Part shown: in pieces, positions 1 to 11,466 of the stretch
Layout of the letters: every line of letters begins with the position of its first letter
Position numbering within the stretch: position 1 is the stretch's first letter
DNA from: Diphasiastrum complanatum
Lineage: Eukaryota; Streptophyta; Lycopodiopsida; Lycopodiales; Lycopodiaceae
Assembly (NCBI GenBank): GCA_029204225.1
Contig: CM055097.1
Coordinates: 73,417,552 to 73,481,551 of the forward strand
DNA: 64,000 nucleotides
Reading direction: 5' to 3'
Made by a program: the position numbers and the translations under genes
The notes under the pieces: generated by a model
Seen by the model: only the letters and a program-made list of their open reading frames with translations
What the model was told of the DNA's origin: nothing
Database searches by the model: none

Positions 1-2345
1 ATATAGGATTGTGGACCTAAAATATTATCTAGCGTTAGGTTCACAATTTTACATTCGATAATGAACCATATATATGGCATGGTCTATGAACATTTTTAAG
101 AAGCACCCATCACTAAAGTGAATCTTCATGATCTATATGTGCTTCCTTCGATGTAGAGTTTCTCGCAGACTTCTTTGAGCAAAGTGAAGACATTGTTTGG
201 CCTAACAACAACATAAGTGAAACACAACACTTCAATCCATTACTTGCATAACAAAAAACCAATTTTATTTGTTTAAAGGCTATTTGGAACTAATGGGCCA
301 AAAGCCTATTGGCTCTACATTGAGAAGGCTAAAATTACTTTAATGGCCTTGGTCCCCAGTCATATAGATTGCTACTTTAGGTAATCAATAAACAATATTA
401 AAATGTCTAGTTTACGATTTTTCATTCATATTAGAAATCAATAATGATGTCAAAATACCTGCATGGTTTGTATGGTTTAACATGAGGCCATAAGGGCATT
501 ACAGGCCTAGATGAGAGTTTAAATTTTATTGGAGCATAGAGCCAAACTAATATTTTTTTGTTTATTAACATTAAGGTAAGAACATTAAATTACTAGTTTA
601 GATGAAAATAAAAAGGTAAAGCTAAATATTTCATAGGCTCATAGCTTGTGAATTCTTTTGTCTAAGCTTTTTTCAATGGATTATAGGTTTTAGGCAAGCG
701 GTCTATCCCTCAATGCAACTAGTTTTTTGTGTGGCATGAAGAAAAGGGAGGCACCTCCATCCGTGAGCCTCTTATTACTATTTTTATTTTTATTTTTTTT
801 AACTTGCACCACTAAGAATGTGCAAGTATAAATTTTGACTTTTAAGGAGTATTCCGGCTACTAACAGAGGATATGCTTCTACTTGCCGGTTTTCCCCTAT
901 AAAATCTCAAATTTATCACGTAAAAAATCCTGCAAAATTTTGTAGTTGTCAGTTTTTGGGAAAAGATCTCGGTTCCATTCCTTAAGGATGTCGGCTTTCC
1001 CGAACACTGATAATTACTACTAAAGAAATTAAAATCTATCTTCACATTAGGGAAGGTATGCTTCCTTGGCCATTCCATCATCAAAAAGGCCTTCCACCTC
1101 TGCCTATTGCCCTCATCCAAAGACCTTGTGCAACAGAACGGCCTCAGAGGGCACCAAACAACAATGACTACTATAGATTTTGGCTTAGGTTACATCCAAA
1201 ACAGAAAAGCCTTAAGTCATTGGTCCAATTTAAAAACCTAAAAATTAAAGAAGATGACTACTAGCACGGCAGTCCCCCAAAATGATTTACTTTGAAGAAG
1301 ACCGTGGCTTAAGCAAAGCCACAAATTTTGCCTAATGTTGGTGGGCGTTGGGCGAACACTTCCAAGTCTCGGAGGAAGGAAGGAATAGCCAGCTTTTCTT
1401 GGGAAGTCTGCCAACCGTTATGGTGCAGGTGCAAGGACCACCCCCGCCGCGTACAGCTTCTAGCAACACTCGAGTCCTGCTAACATACACGTCTCCCGGC
1501 CGTAAAGTCGGATGCTCATTGCTCACATCCCGTTTCCCTGATCTAGAGCTTGGGCTTCTCCCTAGCCCCCGCCGCGCCAACTTTCCTTGATAACTCAAAC
1601 GTTCAAATGTCAATTGTAGAGTCTGATTTTTGTGGAAAAACAGCGATCAATCAGCTTTTCCAAGTCGTGTGAGTGAACGAGGCAGTGGGCCACTGAAAAG
1701 GTCTTCAACTTTTAGTGTGTACAGTGTGTGCATTTGCTGCTGTTTGAGTGATAGACACAAAAGAATGTTGATTGAGAGTACGATTACGTTGAAGAAGATA
1801 AAGCAAAGGGCCCATGACTCGTGACTTGTGAGTAAAAAGTAGGGTGATGTTAGATGATATCGCATATCATGTTCAGGAGAGATGGATCATGGAGGATGGC
1901 CATGGCTCCACCACATTCTCGAGGGCCAATGCATTAAAGTATAGCTTTGCATTCCACACTAATTATATGTATATCATTATCAATAGAAGAAAAATAAACA
2001 ATTGAGTGTAGCTTGAGCCACATGGCCTTGCCTTACATAAAGGGTGTTTCATTTTATTTGACAAATTGAAAGAAGTGGCATGCATAAAGTAAGATTAGAT
2101 TTTGCACGACATTTAGGTCTTCTCTCATGTATTAAGGCAGTTTTCTATAGGAGACCCATGAGGAGAGGGACCAAATCATATCCTCAAGTTGGTTGACACC
2201 ACTTCAAGTGGCTTGTTAGCCTTTCACACAAGGTGACACTTACCTCCAATACGTTTATTGACCTCTCAATAAGTTGTAGGACCTTGGTCCCATGCCCAAC
2301 GAGATCCATTAAGATATCTTCCACATGATGCCCTTTCCAAAATTT
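1..2345. other. unassigned region, no gene recognised
   Basis: Mostly AT-rich sequence in which I recognise no coding domain, LTR terminus, tRNA or repeat. Short open frames on both strands have no conserved motif and overlap each other, so I treat them as chance. The stretch at about 1345-1600 is clearly more GC-rich than its surroundings and is open on both strands; it could be a leader or promoter-proximal segment of a lost gene or of a DNA transposon. Confidence 0.5.
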
Positions 2346-4466
2346 AAGAGTGGTGCTTCAAGACATATGACTTCCAAGAAATGATCGTTTTTAGAGTTCC
2401 ATAGAGTGCACGGGCACAACGAAATAGGACAACCAGATGGAAATGCTCTACTAGTGACAGGAGTAGGAGTGGTACCAGTATGATTGCCTAATGGAAGAAT
2501 TAGGAAGATATGCTATGTTTCTAAATTGGTCAACGATCTTCTATCAGTGGGAATGATTGTGCATCAATATCTCAAAGTGGAGTTTGATCACAATGTGTGC
2601 TTGGTAAATGATGCCAAAGACAACTATAAGTGATTGCCATAGACATGAGACTGAGTGGAAATAATTTTACAGCTTAAATGCAGTCACTTGTGATGGAGCT
2701 TTGATTGGCACAATTGACGCACAATCTACTTTATGGCTTATCAATAATATAGCCTAAAATTGTTGAAAAGGCATGATCTAGCAATTGGATTACTTGAGAT
2801 CACACTAGATTGAAATAGATGTGAAGGCTACGTCATGAAAAATAGCATAAAGGATTCTAGAAATCATTGATACGTAATTATGTAGAGCAACGAAAACAAG
2901 ATCCATATGTGGTTCTTATTATTTCATTACATTTATTGCTGATTTCAACAAGAAAAAATGGATCTATTTCATGTCTCAAAAACCAGATGCATTTGCTCAT
3001 TTTTGTAAACTCAAGAATCTAGTTCAAAATTAAAGTAATTGTCAAATCAACACATTAGATCTAACAATGGTTAAAGTACTTGTCAAATAAGCCCAATGAG
3101 TTTTGCAAGATGTAGGGATAAAAGGAAAATAACTTCTCCATATACACCATGACAGAATGGGGTGATAGATAGAAAGAACATGACCATTATGGACATGGCC
3201 CAATCCATGCTAACCACTCATTTTTTTCCAATCCCCTTTGGGATGAGGCTTGCACTATGGTCATGTATGTGCTAAATGGGTGTCCAAAAAAAATTCATTA
3301 GAAGGAATAACTACCTAAGAAAGCTTTTACATTTAAAAAGCCCCATGTATTGCATCTCAGTATCTTTGGTTGTGATGTATACGCACGTGTCCCTAAAGAG
3401 AAGAGGAAGAAAATTTGATGCAAAGTCAATCAAGTGTATATTCATGGGATATGATGAGCATGCCAAAGCCTATTGTTTATATGATCAAGATGGCAAGAAT
3501 ATTGTGATTAGAAATGATGTAGTACAATGATACAATGGGGTCACTTAGACATGAGGTGCACATGCCATTATCAAAAGATGAAAATGATGGAATAGATGAT
3601 GGCGAGGTGGACAAGGATCAACTCAATGAAAAGAAAAAAGAAGCTCCTACATCAGATACACCAAAAGGATTATCTAAATGATTCTTGAAGGTGACTATTG
3701 ATGCAAACAAGCCATAAATGAGTGAATCTATAGAACCCAAGAGATCACTGAGGGAAAGAAAGTTGACAAAAATGTTATTGATCAACGCAATCACCACAAC
3801 GCTTCCACAAGCACTTCAAGATAAAAATTCACAAGTTTTCTCACACAAACTGTATATTCACACTATGTTAAACAAGTACAAGATAAAACTCCTTAAGTAG
3901 CAACTATGGGCTAGAGAAAAACCAGCCCACTATCTAAAAACTAGAGAGAGTAATATGACAAGCAATCGTCATAATGATACACGTCAGTTATTGCTTTTTC
4001 AACTCTCTCCCTTAATAATTAATGTCATCTACTTAACAGTGACCAAACTATTCGTGAAATGTGCTTCCACGATAGCATAGTCATTTCCAACTCAAAAAAA
4101 ATGTGTACTTCACCTTGATATTTTGCTATGTTGTAAGCTTGGTTAGTCAATTCATGTCACCGCCTACTTTGGATTATTGGAAAGCAACAAAATGGATTTT
4201 GAGGTATGTGAAGGCAAACCCAACCTTGGTATAAAAGACAACATACATTGCCTAGACTACAAGGATCCGTTGATACTGATTGGGTTGATAGCATGAATGA
4301 TAGAAAATCAACAACAGGATATATCATGGTCTAGTAAAAAGCAAGACATTATATCTCTTTCCACTACAAAGGTTGAGTATAATGCTTTGAGTTATGCAAC
4401 CCAAGAAGTTGTCTGGCTACGACAGTTATTGAGCAAAATTGGCATGAAACAAACACATCCAACTAC
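2346..4466 (+). pseudogene. decayed Ty1/copia pol fragment (protease, integrase, RNase H pieces)
   Basis: Recognisable copia pieces occur in the right order with many stops and frameshifts. A protease-like SGASRHMTSK is near 2350. Then comes a NDLLSVGM segment typical of the region before integrase (about 2530), an integrase stretch around 3130-3300, and the post-integrase domain in an 84-codon frame at 3276-3530 (FDAKSIKCIFMGY). Most of the reverse transcriptase is missing. Its end (YWKATKWILRYVK) is near 4170, and RNase H (SWSSKKQ, ISLSTTKVEYNAL) is in the frame at 4297-4466. The RNase H frame is cut abruptly at 4467 by an LTR-like sequence. I saw no flanking LTRs for this relic, so its family is unassigned. 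Confidence 0.8.
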
Positions 4467-5243
4467 TGTAGGGTCGTAGTTCCCTCGTGGTAGTATCCCT
4501 CCCACCTGTCAACAAGGGTTAGAATGCTGGATAGGTACCTAACTACGTAAAGTGCTAATTTTAGATAGTTCTCTACTTTTTCTCTATCTCTATCACCACT
4601 AACACTACTCACCCCTAACTCTACTCCACTACACTAACATTCATCATGATTGAGGATGAATGAGAAGAGAAGAAGAGAAGAGGAAGATAGGGGAAGAGAG
4701 TAAGAGAGAGTGAGAGAGATGAGATGGAGGTTAGCTCAAATGCTCAATTTCATTGGACAAAAAGCATGGAAAATGGAAATAACAAGCAAACCACAACAAT
4801 AGCAATTGATGATGCTTGAGCTCCCAAAATGATAGAGTCTCCTCCTCTAAATATTAAGCATGAAAATAGAGTACAAATGGTGTCTTTTTATAAATGGGAA
4901 AGGCCCATTCCCCAAAATCCTATTGGCTAATATTCACATTGATCCTATCCATTCATCTTGGCCAACTTGATCCAAGGATCCACAAAAAGTACATTAGAAA
5001 TCACAAGATTCATGTGAGTCCAAAATTGGACCCAACTCAAAAAAGTAAACTCTAAGTTTAAAAATGACTTTGGGCCTCAAGTTTTATTTTAATTACAGAG
5101 GGCCCAAGTCTATTATTTCTATTTACATTTAGCTTGCGTGCTCATTGGGCCATGGACTTATACACGCAAGAAGCCATGCCCTCGCAACACATTATTATTG
5201 GATTTATTTATTTTCTCATGTTGTGTTGGGAACAACCCCAACA
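4467..5243 (+). repeat. LTR-like repeat of the same family as 27352-28037
   Basis: Begins TGTAGGGTCG directly inside a copia RNase H frame and ends CCCCAACA, so it has TG...CA ends and is about 777 bp long. It shares its layout and several segments with 27352-28037: a GA-rich stretch, a TTATAAATGG-like box, CACAAGATTCATGTGAGT, and TTATACACGCAAGAAGCC followed by GCCCTCGCA. This is therefore a dispersed LTR family, probably of the gypsy-like element Q. I could not find a matching target duplication on the right. Copia RNase H does not resume after 5243, so a simple solo LTR is not proven. Confidence 0.6.
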
Positions 5244-5310
5244 TGATCCACGGCCTGAAATAGTGTCGGTCCCTTGGCATACCGCCAGTTCAATAGAGTG
5301 AGTGCTTGGT

Positions 5311-6200
5311 TCATCGCTGGTTGATTAGATAGCTTGTCACATCTTCCATAAAGTTTATTCTGCCAATATCCTTCAAGTCCTTATTGGTGTGCAGGGACTT
5401 GTGGATGCTGGTGATCCATCGTTGGTTCATCCAGGCTTGAAAATGGCTCCCAGGGATGGCCCAAGAGGGCGGCTCGGTAATACACACGACTTCGTTGATC
5501 TTTTCCTCCATGGACTTGGGGCGTCTGAAAGCCCGGCCGACAGATATAGAGCGTGAGCCTCGTGATGAGGAGGCTTGACCTTCTCCTTGACTTTGGCTGG
5601 GGCCCGTGTCTTGGCCTTGCGTGTCTGCTCTAGTATCGGGAGGCCCTTGCACTTGTCCGCCTGACCCCTGATCTTGATTGGTTTCCTCTGCTGCCTCCTG
5701 GCCTTGATCGTGGCTCATGATTTCTTGTGCAACATCAAAGAGAGGCGGTGTTGGAATTACCATCAGGGTTGGCTGAGCTTTCTGCTCCATAAACTTCTGA
5801 CAAGCTTTGAGAGCTTGTTTTGCCCGGGCGAGCTCCTAATTTGCGCTAGCCCAGTACTTGTCGAACTCTGCCTAGTAGCTGTTCAGAGTTTGGCTGTATA
5901 CCTGCACCTGATGCTTGAAAAGATTCATCTATGCTTGAGAGAGTGGCCTTGAATCAGGTGTCAGTTGAGCTAGCCAGACGAGTTTTTTTTGTTGCAAGCC
6001 CTGCACCTCCGCTCCCAAGCATGCGTTTTCTGCTTCATAAATCTACAATTGCGCCTAAGCCATTGGGACACTTCAGATTGAAGCTCCTGCACCTTTGTGG
6101 AAGCATTTGTCAGCGCTTTGGAGAGCTTCTGGATTTACTGATTGAGGTCGTCCTCCTTTTGTTGTAGCTTCGTGATCTCACAATGTCCGCCAAGTGTTGA
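5311..6200 (-). pseudogene. unidentified degenerate ORF, coiled-coil then Gln/Gly/Ser-rich
   Basis: Read on the minus strand, 6200 down to about 5990 gives a heptad-like segment (KLQQKEDDLNQ, then a stop, then LSKALTNASTKVQELQSEV). This breaks into stops before a 159-codon open frame at 5311-5790. That frame opens MEQKAQP, continues through a low-complexity stretch rich in Q, G, S, D and T (about residues 28-80), and ends with a more globular part containing W and basic residues. I recognise no named domain. The layout (coiled coil, low complexity, no enzyme motif) and the position between an LTR and a gypsy RT scrap suggest a retroelement structural protein or a plant transposon-associated protein. 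This is inference from context only. Confidence 0.3.
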
Positions 6201-6235
6201 TTTAAGAGGAAGACCAATCTAAAATGACATTTACC

Positions 6236-6438
6236 ACTGATTGGGACATGCATGCTAACAACAAAATGCCATTTGAACTATGTAATGTACCAGTTACTTT
6301 TCAATGAATGATAACTCCAAAATTTTGTGACTATCTAGGAATATTCCATGAAATCTTTATCGATGATTTTTGTGTTTACAGTATAAAAAGTACTCATATA
6401 TCGAAGCTCTTGAAAACAATTCAACATTCAGTAGAGAG
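6236..6438 (+). pseudogene. Ty3/gypsy reverse transcriptase fragment
   Basis: Starting at the ATG at 6266, the frame reads MPFELCNVPVTFQ, a stop, then a segment ending in FIDDFCVYS. This matches the gypsy RT core, in which MPFGL.NAP.TFQ is followed about 25-30 residues later by the catalytic (F/Y).DD motif. Both aspartates are still encoded. Only this core survives: it has an in-frame TGA, and the sequence runs straight into a copia LTR at 6439. The parent element cannot be identified; gypsy LTRs and gags elsewhere in the window (Q, M) are possible sources. Confidence 0.75.
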
Positions 6439-7342
6439 TGTGAAAATTATGCAAAATCTAGCTTGATGATTTTACATTTTCATGTACATATGTAAATCAC
6501 ACATGTGTGGAGCATTAGTAGGCACATTTGCATGAGTTAATTCATGCCATAAAATAGCTTGTTTTAGAAAGCAATGTGAAACTAGACAAAAGCTAGTCCT
6601 ATGAAAGCATGCCAAGTGTCATGATAAGGTTGGGCCTCAATCTCCTCATGACTTGTACAATTTATCAAAAGCATGACTAGGCATAGGTATTTGGGTCATG
6701 ACCTCTAGCTCAATCAAAGATCAACACATGTCCTATCTTCTAGGAATGCAAAAGTGAAAGTGGTGGATCTCAATCTACCACCCTCATCTCATTGGTCTAT
6801 AAGGTCCAATCACATTTAAAGGTTCAAAAAGAGTGGCCCAATCATATTTCAAGGCTCTCCATGTGCAAATCAGTGTAGAAACTCAAGCTACCACTATATA
6901 TGATGATAGCTCCTTTGTACATATAATTTTTGAGAGTTAATCAAGTTTTTCTCTTGCACACTTTTGGTCTACTCTCTTTATACGTGACTTTGCTATACTT
7001 TAAGGCATCACACTCAACTAGTATTGCCTTAAGCCTTGGTTGTTTTCTCTCTCTATCCAAGAGTTAGGTGCTTGTTTGGCTCTTTTATAGTGAGATTTAC
7101 TTAATGTTTTCAAGGATATGCATAAAACTTGCTTGACTTTGGATGATGATGATTGCATAAAACTTGCTTGACTTTGGAGGATGATTGCCTTTTGTGTACA
7201 AGAGCTCTTGCCTAGATTCAAATTGTATGTGATAGCTCATCAAGATCCGAGTTGACCAAGAGTAATTTGATCGTGTGAAATCTCTCATGCATGTATGTCA
7301 TGGTAGATCTATTCAAGGTCCTCAAAACTCAAATTTTTTACA
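6439..7342 (+). repeat. copia LTR (family R), followed by PBS
   Basis: Starts TGTGAAAATT and ends TTTTTTACA immediately before a primer-binding-site-like TGTTATCAGAGC, giving an LTR of about 904 bp on the plus strand. A near-perfect direct duplication of about 33 bp (TGCATAAAACTTGCTTGACT...) lies at about 7119-7185. No second copy of this LTR was seen in the window, so the element is truncated. Confidence 0.65.
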
Positions 7343-7354
7343 TGTTATCAGAGC
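7343..7354 (+). other. variant primer-binding site of element R
   Basis: TGTTATCAGAGC directly after the LTR end differs from the canonical plant copia site TGGTATCAGAGC at one base. About 500 bp of following sequence (7355-7849) holds no recognisable gag, so the interior of R is lost. Confidence 0.6.
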
Positions 7355-7849
7355 TACATCCATGGATGCCTAAAAGTAGATAATCATGAAGCAAGATATT
7401 GTGTGAAAAATCTAGGTTTGGGAGTGCTCTTGGATCTCAATTATCATGTAGATTCAAATTGTTCAATGATGTCAGGATTCATCAGTGGAGAATCATCGGT
7501 GCGTGGAACTACATCTATCGGATTCAAGCCAACTTCAACAAATTGAAGACTCCCCTACTTGATTACAGCTTTGAAGTCTCTGGATTGATATAGTCGATTC
7601 CATAGTTATCCACGAAGTGGATTGATTTGTAGTTCTAGTTGCAGAAGTGTATTAGTGCAGAATTTAGAGCATTGCAATTAACTCAAACTATCAGTCACAT
7701 AAAGCAATTTCATCTACAAATAATTTTATCTGCAAGCATGAATCAATTAGAACAGGAAATATAAGCATTCAACACAACGTACCGACCTAGATTACAAGAA
7801 CATTGATTATTCAATCGTGCATAGATATAGTCTGAATGCAAACAAAGTC

Positions 7850-8461
7850 GCATTCCTTCTGAAGAAATGCTCTTTGTTGAATAGAAAGAAAGAACAAGGA
7901 ATTATGCTCTGGATGTTTGATTGATCGAGTAGATGAATGATTGAGCTTCTGAGCATCTAATCAAGCAACTGATAAGTTATTGGATATATACACATGGATA
8001 ACTAATTAAAAGAATGCTTAGTCTATACTTTACAAATAGGTTAAGACACTACGTGTTGTTAGTAGTCACCTTCAGATAGTATCTAGTTCCATTAGAGATT
8101 CTATTCGGATGTGATGAAGGTATTGTTGAGACGCCGAATGCTCGAGTTGACTATTTGAGTTGATATGCAACTTAGTTGGTGAACTCGACTTAGTCGATGT
8201 CGGATGTCAGAGGTATAGTCGGTGTTAGATGAGTAGTCATTGTCTGACGAATAGTCGATGTTGGCTGAATAGTCAAATGGTGGCCAAATAGTCGATGTCG
8301 GCTGACTCAACAGAATACTGTCATCAATTCCTTTGTATTTCTCCAAAATGTTAGGAAACAAGTATATTTGTATAGAGTGTGTGATTGTACAAGTATTTAC
8401 AACAAATGAACGGATCTAGATTAGCAATGAGATAAGGGATGGAGAGGATAGAAATAAAACA
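7850..8461 (-). repeat. copia LTR (family G), minus orientation
   Basis: On the minus strand it begins TGTTTTATTTCTATCC, directly after a polypurine tract (AAGAGGGGG, complement of 8462-8470). It is the inverted counterpart of 43260-43841, sharing the CTCTCCATCCCTTATCTCAT block, the TACAAGTATTTACAA block and a degenerate tandem array of GACTATTCG-type units (8200-8305 here). The left border is approximate because the match fades near 7850. Confidence 0.65.
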
Positions 8462-8640
8462 CCCCCTCTTAATTTGGATTTTTGAATGCCTTGATTTGAA
8501 GATTCAAGATAGCATATAAATTCTTGTAAATATATTAGCTAAGAGCATATAGTATTTGAACATTTCTTGTTCAGATATAAAGTAAGCATTCACTAAATTA
8601 TTTGGAGGCCGTACAATCTACTATCTACATAAACCTCCTC
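8462..8640 (-). pseudogene. 3' end of copia G pol plus polypurine tract
   Basis: Minus-strand translation contains ANIFTR, the decayed form of the ADIFTK motif at the end of copia RNase H. It is followed by a short tail and the purine tract abutting the family G LTR. Only the last part of the element remains; it ends where a plus-strand gag begins near 8651. Confidence 0.55.
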
Positions 8641-8650
8641 AAATTTCCAC

Positions 8651-9420
8651 ATGGATTCCCAATCAAAGTCCGGTCTAATCGTAGACAAGCTCGAAGAATC
8701 GAGCTACCATTTGTGGAAATTCAAAATGAAGGCTATGCCAATGGCCAAATAACTTTGGAAAATAGTTGAAGGTATCAAACTAATTCCCAGTGTCGATGAG
8801 CAAGCCATTTCTAAATGGAAGCTCAAGGATGGTAAAGATTTGATCTTAATCATCCTTAACATATCAGACACACAAATTGTCCACATCAAACAAGCCCAAT
8901 CTTCAAAAGAAGCTTGAAACATTCCGAGAACACTTTATGAAGTGAGGGACATCACTTCAAACTACATCTAAGAGAGAAATTTGTCTTTCTGAGAATGTCA
9001 AAAGGTGATTCTATTCATAATTACATCAATCAATCTAAGACTCTACTTGAGCAGATGATAGTGATAGGTTTAGTCATGAAAGATTTAGATGTTCTCATGA
9101 TCTTATTGTCCAACCTGCTATCCTTGTATGAAAACTGGGTGATGGTTATTTTGACCAACTCAGAACTTTATTTGTCCAGTGTCATAATCGAACATCAATA
9201 TGCTACTTCCTATTCTTCTCACTCCAATGGACTTGCAGAGAGAACGAAGAGAACCTTAGTTGAATTTGCCAAATGCATGATTACTCATGCATCATTGCCT
9301 AAATTCTTTTGGCAACATGCTATTTTAATCACAGTTTATGTGTGGAATTGATGTATTACTAAAGATTGATCGAAAAGTAAAACTCCTTATGAAGTTTGTG
9401 TTGTGCTCTTTGTAAATGAC
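8651..9420 (+). pseudogene. copia relic H: gag fused to integrase by internal deletion
   Basis: The frame starting at the ATG near 8651 reads MDSQSKSGLIVDKLEESSYH and then LWKFKMKAM, a typical copia gag N terminus, and carries several stops. A 118-codon frame at 8995-9351 begins as gag (GDSIHNYINQSKTLLEQM). From about residue 63 it becomes the integrase segment around the catalytic Glu (SNGLAERTKRTLVEFAK, then PKFFWQHA). Everything from the zinc knuckle through protease and the first half of integrase is missing, yet the frame is kept across the junction (about 9165-9190). The integrase tail (SKSKTPYEV) continues to about 9420. No LTR could be assigned. Confidence 0.7.
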
Positions 9421-9456
9421 ACGGAATGAGTGTTTGTATTGAGAATTATTTTATCA

Positions 9457-9468
9457 GCTCTGATACCA
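9457..9468 (-). other. orphan primer-binding-site complement
   Basis: GCTCTGATACCA is the exact reverse complement of the copia primer-binding site used by elements A, B, D, L and P. Here no TG-starting LTR abuts it directly and no minus-strand gag follows, so it is a leftover of a lost minus-strand element. Confidence 0.45.
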
Positions 9469-9826
9469 CTCTTGCTGAATGCGAGATCTAGTCAAGATAA
9501 GACACACATTAAGAAAATAGAGAATCTGCATTAAGTTGTCGTGAATACAACGATCAGATCATGATTATGTGCCCGAGAATGGTTCAAAGCAGTAGCGCAC
9601 TGTGTGCTATGATCTTACTATGCTAGCTACAGATGGAATACCATCTTTTGATAAAGAATATTGATGACTTATCCACACTAGTGGCAATAAGAAAAAAAGA
9701 TTCGAACATTTTAGTATGTTATCTTATGAATTGTTTATTAGATTTGTATTTGTCATTTAAGTTTGATTTGCATTATCAATTTATCAAACATAATTTGAGT
9801 TTTTATATGTTTGTTGAAGATCATGT

Positions 9827-10473
9827 TTGGTGGAAAAGAACTATTTAACAGATCATTCATGCATTGTAGAATCTCTAAGTCATGTTTTACCAAGAAAGTC
9901 AGCAAAGGCAATGATGAAAAATGCTTGGTTTGAAAAAATGAAGAAAGAAATTGCAGAGACTGTTTTGAATAAGGTCCAAACTTACTTGGATGCAAATATG
10001 ATACAAGGTGCATGTGATGATTCTGGAATTGGCAGAAATGCTTATTCTACTTTTTTTAGAATAGTTAAAGAAGTCTTTTCTCAAGTGATGGTAAAACAAA
10101 CTTATCTTTCTTGTCCATATCGGGTAAGATTAGGAAAAATTATTATAATGCTGGAATATTCAAAGTAGTTGGCCAACCACTTTATATAACTGATTTATAC
10201 AAATCAGAATGTGGTGAGCTCAATTACAACGACTGCAATAATATTTTCCTTGATATTAAAAATGTTCTAAAATATATTATTCGATTCTATAAACTAGGCG
10301 AACATCAAGTAAATGGAAAGAATACTATTGTAATGAAATTAGATGAATCCGAAACATCAAAGCTGAAGAAACAAAATGTTTCCGTTACCAAAGCTTTGCT
10401 AGCTTTCAACTCCCAATCTGACGAAAAGACACGAAACCCTTCGTGCTTCAAAGGACCAGGAAGATCAAGCTGA
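9827..10473 (+). pseudogene. unidentified protein-coding relic in two overlapping frames
   Basis: Two open frames overlap: 9827-10168 (113 codons) and 10111-10473 (120 codons) in a different frame. The first reads through KSAKAMMKNAWFEKMKKEI and DANMIQGACDDSGIGRNAYS. The second continues with VVGQPLYITDLYKSECGEL, YNDCNNIFLDIKN and NTIVMKLDESE. Mixed charged and aromatic composition without low complexity suggests a real, once-continuous globular protein broken by one frameshift between about 10110 and 10165. No copia, gypsy or known transposase motif is visible, and I do not recognise the family. The last part (from 10362) is a DNA module also found at 40713-40821. It could be a captured host gene or an unfamiliar DNA transposon. 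Confidence 0.45.
10362..10470 (+). repeat. 109-bp module shared with 40713-40821
   Basis: This segment and 40713-40821 are the same length and closely similar (CTTTGCTAGCTTTCAACTCC is identical in both). Both are open in the same frame (ALLAFNSQ..DEKT). Here it follows an unidentified ORF; at the other site it follows the end of copia F pol. Similarity is lost on both sides, so it behaves as a discrete block. Confidence 0.7.
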
Positions 10474-10896
10474 TGGGGCAAGGGAGAAGGAAGATTTATC
10501 CAGCTCATATCTTCATTTTCGAATATATCATGCCATATTTAGGTTGATATTCAATATTTAACAATTTCGTGGCATCACATATCCCCTTCCTCAAATGTGA
10601 AATGTCCTCGTGAACATATAATCTTCATTTCGAGGATCGTTCGCGAAACATTCTGTTCTTCAGATATTTGTTAAGGTGAAAAAGATATTTCTTCATATGT
10701 TTCTTCCCTTTAGATATTTCTTCTACTTTAGAGACATATGACTTTGCTGCTTCTTGAATTGAATAGGTTGATTGGAGTTGATTGTTAAATTATTGATGAG
10801 AACATGAATCAAACTTCAAAACATCTTCAAAACTTCAAAGATTCAGCGTTCAACATCACATAGAAACATCACCATTACATAGGCAAGAATGAATAT

Positions 10897-11169
10897 TTAT
10901 GATGGATTCAATTCTTCATGTAATCGTTGGGCTAACTCCAAATTTCGTTGAGCCTCATACAATATCAAAGTTTCCTTTGATTGCGTATAATGGCCAACTG
11001 GTAGGTTGCCGAATTCTTCAAGTTTAATCGAGAGCAATGTTCCATCAAACAACTCTTGAGTTAACTTTTCATCTTTATTTGAATCACTACAAAGTGTGAT
11101 TTCCTTACAAAAGCGAGCTGAAAATCTTATAAATGAATTTTTAACATAAAGATTTTGGACAAAAAACAA
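10897..11169 (-). other. small open frame of unknown nature
   Basis: A 90-codon minus-strand frame ends LELAQRLHEELNPS and has a mixed, non-repetitive composition. I recognise no domain. It lies next to a minus-strand copia RNase H scrap (11215-11460), so it may be part of that element's downstream region or simply chance. The region 10480-10896 holds nothing I recognise. Confidence 0.2.
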
Positions 11170-11214
11170 TGTCTTTGCTGCAAAAGTTCCAAACTGCCAA
11201 AATGAATATGTACA

Positions 11215-11460
11215 AAATTGCTTATAACGAAGTGACTTCCTTCGGTCTTGTAGATTGTGTCGAATCTCCTGTTGTGGAGCATTATTGAAGGATCACTTGC
11301 CCTGAGAAGACTTTCTCCTGAATGAAATGATATTGGATTTCTATGTGCTTAGTGATGTAAGTCGTGAAGTAATAACCTGATCCATACAATTTCTTTTGAA
11401 GCTTGGCATGCTCCGATGTACTCTGCCTCTATCGAAAAAAGCGCAACTGATTTCTACTTC
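11215..11460 (-). pseudogene. copia RNase H fragment
   Basis: Minus-strand translation gives SIEAEYIGACQASKEIVWIR followed by HIEIQYHFIQEKVFSGQ. These match the copia RNase H signatures (S.EAEY.A..., KHI...YHF.RE). The segment between them is shortened. Frames are broken and no adjacent polypurine tract or LTR was identified. Confidence 0.7.
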
Positions 11461-11466
11461 CTTGAG

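Noticed and set aside
1332-1613. Overlapping open frames of 80-93 codons on both strands
   Set aside because: Caused by local GC richness with few stop codons; no conserved motif.
4467-5243. Calling this a solo LTR
   Set aside because: No 5-bp duplication was found and the copia RNase H frame does not resume on the right side.
7018-7288. Two overlapping minus-strand frames of 63-67 codons
   Set aside because: Created by the 33-bp duplication in the family R LTR; no domain.
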